Source: Bacillota bacterium
Lineage (GTDB): Bacteria > Bacillota > Bacilli > Alicyclobacillales > SLC66
Direction of reading: 5' to 3'
NCBI GenBank assembly: GCA_021821185.1
Contig: JAKACU010000026.1
Location: 1 to 22,030 of the forward strand
DNA: 22,030 nucleotides
This document shows, piece after piece, positions 16,161-22,030 of the stretch (position 1 is its first letter; each line of letters opens with the position of its first letter). Under the pieces are notes generated by a model. The model did no database searches, was not told the DNA's origin, and saw only the letters and a list, made by a program, of their open reading frames with translations. The position numbers and the translations under genes were made by a program.

Positions 16161-17384
16161 ATGAATATCCTCATTCAAAAGTTTGGTGGAACCTCCGTGT
16201 CGTCTCGCGACATGAGGGCACACGCCATTGCACATATTGAAAAGGCCGTTTCTCAAGGGTACAGCGTTGTGGTTGTCGTATCGGCGATGGGCCGTACCGG
16301 TGAGCCGTATGCCACGGATACGTTATTATCGCTAATTCCAGATGCGGATGAAGCAAGCCTACGCGATCGTGATCTTCTTATGTCTTGTGGTGAGGCTATC
16401 TCTGCGGTTGTCTTTGGCTCTATGTTGCGCAGCTTTGGTTATGAGGTCACCGTGTTGACTGGCGCACAAGCTGGGATAAGGACATCAGCTGATTATAGTA
16501 ATGCACGGATCGAAACGATCGACCCTTCACGGATTCTCGAAGAGTTGCAGGCGTCTCGAATCGTTGTGGTGACAGGATTTCAAGGAATGACAAAAGAGGG
16601 ATTTATAACGACACTTGGACGAGGTGGCAGCGACACGACTGCTACGGCGCTTGGCGTCGCCCTCGATGCGCAATGGATCGATATTTTCACTGATGTAAAC
16701 GGGATTATGACCGCCGATCCACGTATCGTGGATGGAGCCAATAAGTTAGACCGAGTGACATACAACGAAATTTGTAATCTTGCTTATGGTGGCGCCAAAG
16801 TCATTCATCCGCGTGCTGTTGAGCTGGCGATGCAAAAAAATATACCGATTCGTGTTCGCTCGACGATGTCGGATGATGAAGGAACCCTCGTAACCAATGA
16901 AATGCCTTTTCTGGAAGCGCGTGTAACTAAGGATCGCATCTTGACCGGTGTGACCCATACAACAAATTTGACACAAATTAAAGTGAGTTCACCAATGGGA
17001 GAGCGGGGCTTTCAATCGACGGTTTTTCAAACAGTGGCTCAAGCAGGGATATCGGTTGACTTTTTCAATGTGACACCGAATGTTGTTGTTTTTACGGTGC
17101 CACAGACAAAAGCAAGAGAGGCCGTGACAATTTTGACTGCTTTGTCACTCCATGTTGATACGGTTCCAAATGTTGCCAAAGTATCTGCTGTTGGTGCTGG
17201 TATTCATGGAGTGCCTGGCGTAATGGCGCGTATTGTACAGATTCTTACCGATGAGGGAATCGAGATTTTGCAGTCGGCTGACTCCAATACAACCATTTGG
17301 TGCCTCGTGCATGAAGAGGATGCAGTACAAGCTGTTCGGGCCATTCACAACCAATTTGACCTTCATACTAAAGGAGGTGTATAA
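16161..17384 (+). CDS. dapG: Aspartate kinase (DapG type)
   Basis: Phosphorylates aspartate, the first step to lysine, DAP and dipicolinate. It has 407 residues from ATG 16161, two bases after the asd stop, with GGTGGGG in the end of asd as ribosome-binding site. The catalytic domain has KFGGTS at 7-12, VVSAMG, SCGEAISA and GRGGSDTTAT. Two ACT domains occupy about 265-407, including SSPMGERGFQSTVFQTVAQAGISV shortened here to its recognisable GERGFQ core, and a second GIHGVPGVMARI core. By position it equals B. subtilis DapG, the DAP-inhibited isozyme active during growth and sporulation. The isozyme class is inferred from context, since LysC-type paralogues share the same motifs. An upstream ATG at 16107 in frame lies inside asd and is rejected as a start. 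Confidence 0.93.
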   Translation: MNILIQKFGGTSVSSRDMRAHAIAHIEKAVSQGYSVVVVVSAMGRTGEPYATDTLLSLIPDADEASLRDRDLLMSCGEAISAVVFGSMLRSFGYEVTVLTGAQAGIRTSADYSNARIETIDPSRILEELQASRIVVVTGFQGMTKEGFITTLGRGGSDTTATALGVALDAQWIDIFTDVNGIMTADPRIVDGANKLDRVTYNEICNLAYGGAKVIHPRAVELAMQKNIPIRVRSTMSDDEGTLVTNEMPFLEARVTKDRILTGVTHTTNLTQIKVSSPMGERGFQSTVFQTVAQAGISVDFFNVTPNVVVFTVPQTKAREAVTILTALSLHVDTVPNVAKVSAVGAGIHGVPGVMARIVQILTDEGIEILQSADSNTTIWCLVHEEDAVQAVRAIHNQFDLHTKGGV

Positions 17385-17387
17385 AAC

Positions 17388-18275
17388 ATGTTCGGTCGCC
17401 TCATGACTGCCATGGTGACACCTTTCGATCACCAAAATGAGCTAGATTTGGCAAATTTAGCACCGCTTGTAGAACATCTTATTCAATCAGGGACCACTGC
17501 GCTTGTGGTGTGCGGAACCACGGGAGAGTCGCCAACATTAAGTCATGATGAAAAACTGGCGTTATTTGCAGAGGTGGTGCGCCTATGTGCAGGTAGGATT
17601 CCGGTCATTGCGGGCACAGGCTCCAATAGCACAAAAGACTCAGTACAGCTAACCAAGGAAGCTGAGGAACTTCGGGTTGATGGGTTTTTGCTTGTCGCTC
17701 CTTATTACAACCGACCTTCACAAGACGGATTGTACCAGCACTTTTTGACGGTAGCTAAATCGACGCATAAGCCGATTATCTTGTACAATATACCGTCTCG
17801 AACTGGTGTCAACCTACAACCTGACACGATCGTGCGCTTGGCAGAACAAGCTAACATCGTCGGTGTTAAGGAATCAACGGGAGATTTCACGCAAATTGCC
17901 CATCTGATTGCTAAAACGCCTCATGATTTTCTCGTTTACAGCGGTGACGATAAATTCACGTTACCGATCATGGCCATGGGCGGTTCTGGCGTCGTAAGTG
18001 TTGCGTCGCATCTTGTGGGTTTGCGGATGAGTGAAATGATCGAAGCAGTTCAACATGGTGATCTACCTCGTGCGCAATCCATTCACTACGAATTGTTGCC
18101 ATTGTTTGAAGAATTGTTTCGTACGTCCAACCCTGTCTTGGTTAAAGCTGCCTTGTCCATGATCGATATTCCAGTCGGTCGCGTTCGCTCGCCACTTTTC
18201 GATGCAACTTCCGAAGAGAAACGTTCCTTGCGGCGAGTTTTAGAAAAAGTACTCGATCTTGACCGGGTTCATTAA
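17388..18275 (+). CDS. dapA: 4-hydroxy-tetrahydrodipicolinate synthase
   Basis: Condenses pyruvate with aspartate semialdehyde through a Schiff-base lysine, the committed step to DAP and the direct precursor route for DpaAB. It has 295 residues. The start ATG 17388 is preceded by a near-perfect AAGGAGGTGT Shine-Dalgarno sequence inside the end of dapG. Active-site residues fall at canonical positions: Y133 in LYNIPSRTG and K161 in GVKESTGD, plus the GTTGESPTL loop. It is the last gene of the dpaA-dpaB-asd-dapG-dapA cluster; a nested inverted repeat begins ten bases after its stop. Confidence 0.97.
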   Translation: MFGRLMTAMVTPFDHQNELDLANLAPLVEHLIQSGTTALVVCGTTGESPTLSHDEKLALFAEVVRLCAGRIPVIAGTGSNSTKDSVQLTKEAEELRVDGFLLVAPYYNRPSQDGLYQHFLTVAKSTHKPIILYNIPSRTGVNLQPDTIVRLAEQANIVGVKESTGDFTQIAHLIAKTPHDFLVYSGDDKFTLPIMAMGGSGVVSVASHLVGLRMSEMIEAVQHGDLPRAQSIHYELLPLFEELFRTSNPVLVKAALSMIDIPVGRVRSPLFDATSEEKRSLRRVLEKVLDLDRVH

Positions 18276-18284
18276 CAAATTCTA

Positions 18285-18373
18285 TCGCGTGATGGTGCAT
18301 TCCTTGTGATGGTGGTTCCGACTCATGTATAATCGGACTACCAGGACAGGTTCGGTGAATGCGCATCACGCGA
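18285..18373. repeat. Nested inverted repeat between dapA and the RNase J gene
   Basis: Outer arms are 18285-18302 (TCGCGTGATG, one bulged G, TGCATTC) and 18357-18373 (GAATGCGCATCACGCGA), giving 17 pairs with one G-U. Inside, 18310-18321 pairs with 18333-18343 (11 pairs, one bulged T, one G-U), with an 11-base loop. The right outer arm is followed by ATTATATTTTTAT, so on a transcript reading out of dapA this could act as an intrinsic terminator. The -10 of the candidate downstream promoter lies in the inner loop. Confidence 0.75.
18304..18333 (+). promoter_or_regulatory. Candidate sigma-A promoter for the RNase J gene
   Basis: TTGTGA (18304-18309), an 18-bp spacer and a perfect TATAAT (18328-18333). 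The start would be near 18340, so transcripts begin inside the inverted repeat and contain only its right arms. It is supported by consensus matching and by its position 120 bases after dapA. Confidence 0.55.
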
Positions 18374-18398
18374 ATTATATTTTTATGGGGGTGTACGA

Positions 18399-20069
18399 TT
18401 GAACAAAAATTATAGCGGCAAATTGTCGATCATTCCGCTTGGCGGCCTAAATGAGATCGGCAAAAATATGACGGCCTATGTCTATGGCAATGATATGATT
18501 GTCGTTGATGCAGGGCTCAAATTTCCAGATGAAGAGATGCTTGGCATTGACATCGTAATTCCTGACATTACCTTTTTGATCGAAAATAAGAACAAGCTGC
18601 GCGGCTTGTTTCTGACGCATGGGCACGAGGACCATATTGGCGGATTGCCTTATGTGCTAAAAAGTTTACAGGTGCCTGTCTATGGTACGCGGCTAACCCT
18701 TGGCCTGGTAGAAGGTAAACTTAGAGAACACGGTATTCTTGATCAATCAAAACTGATTCCAATTACCAACGAAAGTGAAATCAAGCTCGGTAATTTTACT
18801 GTCAGCTGTTTTCGCGTGAGTCACAGCATTCCTGATTCGGTTGGCTTTGCCATTGATACGCCAGAAGGACTGATCGTACAGACGGGTGACTTCAAGTTCG
18901 ATCAGACACCTGTGGATGGCAAGCATGCCGATTACGCGAAAATGACAGAACTCGGATCGCGTGGCGTTTTGGCGCTGCTATCAGACAGTACCAACGCAGA
19001 ACGTCCCGGCTTTACCTTGTCAGAGCGCACCGTTGGCACAACGATCCTTGAGGCGTTTCGAACCGCGCCAGGTCGCGTCATTCTTGCAACCTTTGCCTCG
19101 AACATTCATCGTATCCAACAGGTGATTTATGCGGCTGAAAAAACAGGACGCAAAGTGGCTGTTGTTGGCCGGAGCATGGTCAATAACATCACGGTAGCAA
19201 AGGATCTTGGGTACCTTGAAGTGGAACCATCGACGTTAATTGAGCCTGATGACATTTCCCGTTATGATGCTCGTCAGATTGCGTTGTTAACTACGGGTTC
19301 ACAAGGTGAACCTATGTCAGCGCTGACACGCATGGCCCGGGCTACACACCGAAAGGTTGAGATTTTACCTGGTGACACCGTTATTATTGCGTCTTCACCG
19401 ATACCTGGTAACGAAAAGTCCATCTCCCGCACCATTGATCAATTGTTTCGTATCGGTGCCAACGTCATTTATCACTCAGTCTCCGGTATTCACGTGTCAG
19501 GGCACGGCAGCCAAGAAGAACTTAAGTTGATGCTGAACTTTATTCGTCCCAAATACTTTGTTCCCGTGCATGGTGAATTTCGTATGTTAAATCGTCATTC
19601 GGAGTTAGCCATTGCCACCGGCATAGATCCTGAAAACATTTTCATCCTCGATATTGGTGATGTTCTTGAGTTTCAGGGCGGTGTAGCCCACGTTGGCGGC
19701 AAAGTGACAGCTGGGGCCATTTTAATTGATGGACTCGGTGTAGGGGATGTCGGCAACATCGTTTTGCGGGATCGCAAATTGCTTTCTCAAGACGGCATTC
19801 TTGTTGTTGTCGTTACCTTATCCAAACAAACGGGCCAGATCTTGTCGGGACCTGACATTATTTCGCGTGGCTTTGTTTATGTAAGGGAATCCGAGGAATT
19901 GCTCGAAGAAGCCAATCGGGTTGTAACTACAACATTGCAAAAATTGATGACAGATAACATTAGTGATTGGTCGGGGTTAAAAACCGGTGTTCGCGATGCG
20001 TTAAGTCGCTTTTTATACGAACAGACAAGGCGCAGGCCGATGGTATTGCCGATCATTATGGAAGTGTGA
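18399..20069 (+). CDS. rnjB: Ribonuclease J
   Basis: Metallo-beta-lactamase/beta-CASP ribonuclease with endonuclease and 5'-3' exonuclease activity in mRNA decay and rRNA maturation. It has 556 residues from TTG 18399, with GGGGGTG about six bases upstream. The zinc motif H74-G-H-E-D-H79 is intact, further ligands are in HSIPDS and TGDFKFD, the beta-CASP domain carries FASNIHR and TTGSQGEP, and HVSGHGSQEEL provides the C-terminal active-site block. A C-terminal oligomerisation domain ends in PIIMEV. Location between dapA and tepA, and blocks such as SDSTNAERPG and IDGLGVGDVGN, point to the rnjB (ymfA) orthologue. The J1/J2 assignment is by synteny and is tentative; the protein looks catalytically complete. 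Confidence 0.93.
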   Translation: MNKNYSGKLSIIPLGGLNEIGKNMTAYVYGNDMIVVDAGLKFPDEEMLGIDIVIPDITFLIENKNKLRGLFLTHGHEDHIGGLPYVLKSLQVPVYGTRLTLGLVEGKLREHGILDQSKLIPITNESEIKLGNFTVSCFRVSHSIPDSVGFAIDTPEGLIVQTGDFKFDQTPVDGKHADYAKMTELGSRGVLALLSDSTNAERPGFTLSERTVGTTILEAFRTAPGRVILATFASNIHRIQQVIYAAEKTGRKVAVVGRSMVNNITVAKDLGYLEVEPSTLIEPDDISRYDARQIALLTTGSQGEPMSALTRMARATHRKVEILPGDTVIIASSPIPGNEKSISRTIDQLFRIGANVIYHSVSGIHVSGHGSQEELKLMLNFIRPKYFVPVHGEFRMLNRHSELAIATGIDPENIFILDIGDVLEFQGGVAHVGGKVTAGAILIDGLGVGDVGNIVLRDRKLLSQDGILVVVVTLSKQTGQILSGPDIISRGFVYVRESEELLEEANRVVTTTLQKLMTDNISDWSGLKTGVRDALSRFLYEQTRRRPMVLPIIMEV

Positions 20070-20098
20070 TCAATGAGATGCATCATCTGTGCATAGTC

Positions 20099-20137
20099 CC
20101 TTACTCTGGCGGGATACTGTAACCGTACAGGGTAAGG
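20099..20137 (+). promoter_or_regulatory. Hairpin covering the tepA ribosome-binding site
   Basis: CCTTACTCTG (20099-20108) pairs with CAGGGTAAGG (20128-20137) over 10 bp with one U-G. The right arm contains AAGG of the AAGGAG Shine-Dalgarno sequence at 20134-20139, so in the folded mRNA the tepA ribosome-binding site would be largely masked. An alternative small stem CTGT/ACAG (20117-20120 with 20127-20130) competes with it. The structure is read from sequence; any regulatory effect is inferred. Confidence 0.5.
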
Positions 20138-20144
20138 AGTGATG

Positions 20145-20855
20145 ATGTTGGAGATTCCATCGGTGCAAACGCAAGAAGAGAACAATGTGGCGGAAAATAT
20201 CGAAAAACTCGGTCAGACAAATCCAGTGATCGAAGAATCAAATATCTATTCGCTAACGATTGTCGGGCAGATCGAAGGACACATTGTTTTGCCGCCGCAA
20301 AATAAGACGACAAAATACGAGCACATCATTCCTCAGTTGGTAGCGGCCGAGCAAAATGACCGGATAGAAGGTGTTTTGATCATTTTGAATACTGTGGGCG
20401 GCGACGTGGAGGCTGGCCTTGCTATCGCAGAAATGATAGCCTCTTTGTCAAAACCGACAGTGACTCTTGTGCTTGGGGGCGGTCATTCTATCGGTGTCCC
20501 GATTGCCGTTGCGAGTGATTTTTCGCTCATTGCAGAGACTGCAACGATGACGATTCATCCGATTCGCTTAAATGGTCTTGTTATTGGTGTTCCGCAAAGC
20601 TTTGAGTATTTGGAAAAGATGCAAGAGCGCGTAACACGATTTATTACCATGCATTCGCGCATTACAGAACAGGCCTTGAAAGAGTTGATGCTAACAACTG
20701 GGGAACTTGCCCGAGACATTGGCTCTACGGTCGTTGGACGTGACGCTGTTCGGTATGGATTGATCGATGACATCGGCGGACTTGGTCCGGCCATGGCAAA
20801 GCTCCGGGAATTGATTCAACAACGTCACAACATGGCACAACCGCTCATTCAATGA
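20145..20855 (+). CDS. tepA: ClpP-like serine protease TepA
   Basis: A 236-residue ClpP/crotonase-superfamily protein of the TepA (translocation-enhancing protein) family. In B. subtilis TepA has been linked to presecretory protein translocation and signal-peptide degradation. A likely catalytic triad is visible: S115 in GGHSIGVP, H138 in TIHPIRLNG and D191 in GELARDIGS, with [12 protein letters not shown] forming the oxyanion-side glycine turn. Several starts cluster here (GTG 20139, ATG 20142, ATG 20145, TTG 20148). I chose 20145 because it gives five bases after AAGGAG; TTG 20148 is also reasonable. No signal peptide is seen. Its stop overlaps ylzJ by 4 bases. Confidence 0.93.
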   Translation: MLEIPSVQTQEENNVAENIEKLGQTNPVIEESNIYSLTIVGQIEGHIVLPPQNKTTKYEHIIPQLVAAEQNDRIEGVLIILNTVGGDVEAGLAIAEMIASLSKPTVTLVLGGGHSIGVPIAVASDFSLIAETATMTIHPIRLNGLVIGVPQSFEYLEKMQERVTRFITMHSRITEQALKELMLTTGELARDIGSTVVGRDAVRYGLIDDIGGLGPAMAKLRELIQQRHNMAQPLIQ

Positions 20856-21073
20856 TTTATTGGTCAATTATCCCAGTTGAAATGGCATTTTCAGGTTTTG
20901 ATGACCCGGATCAACAGCCTGAACTCCATACCATTGAATGGCAAGGTGTGACCATGGTAGTAGAAATGGTACAGCCCATGCAACTAAAGATTCATCGCCT
21001 CATATCGCCCAATGCATTGGATTACTTAAAACCCGAATGGATGCCTGGACAAATGCTCAATTTGTTGTCATAG
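20852..21073 (+). CDS. ylzJ: YlzJ-like small protein
   Basis: A 73-residue protein whose ATG overlaps the tepA stop (ATGA). It begins [15 protein letters not shown], which fits the YlzJ-like family start (a short hydrophobic strand, then P-x-E), and sits between tepA and spoIIIE exactly where B. subtilis has ylzJ. Later features are a central MVVEMVQ segment and a Trp/Pro-containing C-terminus (PEWMPGQML). No membrane helix or catalytic motif is visible. Function is unknown; tight coupling suggests it is made with TepA. The call rests mainly on synteny plus the N-terminal pattern. Confidence 0.8.
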   Translation: MIYWSIIPVEMAFSGFDDPDQQPELHTIEWQGVTMVVEMVQPMQLKIHRLISPNALDYLKPEWMPGQMLNLLS

Positions 21074-21075
21074 CG

Positions 21076-21108
21076 GAAAATGGGCCCTTACATGGGTCCA
21101 TTTTCTTT
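21076..21108 (+). terminator. Intrinsic terminator after ylzJ, possibly bidirectional
   Basis: GAAAATGGGCCC (21076-21087), a TTACAT loop and GGGTCCATTTTC (21094-21105) form a 12-bp stem with one G-U pair, starting two bases after the ylzJ stop and followed by more T residues. The A-tract on the left makes it symmetrical enough to work on both strands. Confidence 0.8.
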
Positions 21109-21187
21109 GCTTTGGAAGGAGTTACTGTTTCTTATGGCGAACATACAAAGAGGATTCTTTACGCAATAAGGCTTGGAGGCATTTTTT

Positions 21188-22030
21188 ATGGCCAAACTCG
21201 ATCACGCAAGACGTATTGTAAAATACGAAATTATGGGACTCGCGTTACTGATCTTAAGTTTGATCACGCTCGGTGATCTAGGTACTGTAGGACAGGCTTT
21301 GGATGATTTGTGTATCGAATTAGCCGGTAACTGGCACTTTTTAATTCCCATTTATCTAATCTGGGTAGCGTTGCATATCATGATTCGGCGCAACCGATTT
21401 CGTTATTCAGCTTTTCAAATGGGCATCGCTTTGATCGGATTTATCATTGTAACATGGAGTGAATTGACGCTGTTTCAACAAGCGGTCATTTTATACCAAG
21501 GTAACCTTCATCCACCGCTATTAAGCTTAACAAGACAAGGCATTCAATCGCTCACACAATCCTTGCATGTCGAACTTGTCACTAACACTGGTGTCATCCC
21601 GCCGGCGAGTGCAGGCGGTGGCTTAATCGGTTTTGCGTTGTTTACAGGACTTCAATACTTATTTTCCGTTACAGGCACCTTGCTCGTGTTACTTGGCGTA
21701 TCGCTTGTCGCCGCAGTTCTGATTACGAAAAAATCAATGGTTGGAACAATTGAGAAAGGCGCCAAGTATTTTGAACGCCACTTGGATAAAGGATGGGCGC
21801 ATGGGGTGTCGTTTTTCAAACATTCAATGGCAGCAAAAAAGAGGCATTCTGCTACAGACATTCGTCAACATGCTACCCGAAAAAAAAGTTCACGGCGTGA
21901 AAAAGTGAATAGGTCCGGGGATACTGACATACCTGTCGATACAGTTGATCCGCAAAATAGTGATGAATTTCCTTTTCCAGATTTTGAAGTAACAAAGCAA
22001 GAACATGTTGAATTCGAATATTTCGTAACG
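21188..22030 (+). CDS. spoIIIE: DNA translocase SpoIIIE/FtsK, N-terminal part (3' partial)
   Basis: The frame is open from ATG 21188 (GGAGG eight bases upstream) to the window end, giving the first 281 codons. FtsK/SpoIIIE proteins are membrane-anchored ATPases that pump DNA through the division septum; SpoIIIE moves the chromosome into the forespore. Hydrophobic segments at about 15-32, 50-66, 75-90 and a long stretch at about 143-180 correspond to the multi-pass anchor. A G-G-G turn at 143-145 before LIGFALF is conserved in this family. From about 185 on, the protein is charged and low in complexity (the linker). The RecA-like motor with Walker motifs would lie beyond the window. Position after tepA-ylzJ matches B. 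subtilis spoIIIE. Confidence 0.92.
   Translation, partial: MAKLDHARRIVKYEIMGLALLILSLITLGDLGTVGQALDDLCIELAGNWHFLIPIYLIWVALHIMIRRNRFRYSAFQMGIALIGFIIVTWSELTLFQQAVILYQGNLHPPLLSLTRQGIQSLTQSLHVELVTNTGVIPPASAGGGLIGFALFTGLQYLFSVTGTLLVLLGVSLVAAVLITKKSMVGTIEKGAKYFERHLDKGWAHGVSFFKHSMAAKKRHSATDIRQHATRKKSSRREKVNRSGDTDIPVDTVDPQNSDEFPFPDFEVTKQEHVEFEYFVT

Noticed and set aside
21121..21149. Sigma-E-like -10 (CATACAAA at 21142) upstream of spoIIIE
   Set aside because: The -10 is close to consensus but the region 14 bases upstream (GTTACTG) does not resemble a sigma-E -35.
1..22030. Search for CRISPR arrays, insertion sequences, prophage modules, tRNA or rRNA genes
   Set aside because: No regularly spaced repeats, transposase frames, terminal inverted repeats with target duplications or RNA-gene signatures were seen. 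Gene order is a continuous conserved block with no accessory island.

Overview
This window is a conserved chromosomal segment from an endospore-forming member of the Bacillota (Bacillales-like, moderate GC). All genes are on the + strand and densely packed. Gene order closely follows the Bacillus subtilis nusA-to-spoIIIE neighbourhood. Spore genes (dpaA, dpaB, a ylxY-type deacetylase, spoIIIE) and frequent TTG/GTG starts fit a spore former, possibly from the Alicyclobacillus-like group. That genus-level placement is a guess, because no rRNA or marker comparison was possible.

Region 1 (1-7813) is a translation and RNA-maturation operon: nusA (5' end cut off by the window), rnpM/ylxR, a YlxQ L7Ae-type protein, infB with a very long disordered linker, rbfA, an NrnA-type DHH phosphoesterase, truB and ribF. 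Genes abut or overlap by a few bases, so they look co-transcribed and translationally coupled. Region 2 (7814-10588) holds rpsO, with a leader that folds like an S15-binding three-way junction, then a short hairpin terminator, pnp and a strong terminator.

Region 3 (10647-13434) holds the ylxY-type membrane-anchored deacetylase, the M16 peptidase mlpA and dut. Region 4 (13519-18275) is the dipicolinate/diaminopimelate/lysine cluster dpaA-dpaB-asd-dapG-dapA. asd, dapG and dapA supply aspartate semialdehyde and the dihydrodipicolinate precursor, and DpaAB oxidises that precursor to dipicolinate for the spore core. Region 5 (18285-22030) holds an RNase J gene, tepA, ylzJ, a terminator and the N-terminal part of spoIIIE/ftsK, cut off by the window end.

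I found no mobile element, CRISPR array, tRNA, rRNA or clearly novel gene system. The unusual content is in the short intergenic regions. Two large nested inverted repeats coincide with sigma-A-like promoters, upstream of dpaA and of the RNase J gene. The tepA ribosome-binding site lies in a hairpin, the rpsO leader has a probable autoregulatory fold, and a 17-bp direct repeat precedes mlpA. At the protein level, IF2 carries an expanded linker, the deacetylase lacks the canonical Asp-Asp motif, and TruB has a divergent catalytic loop. No gene-free stretch exceeds 300 bases.
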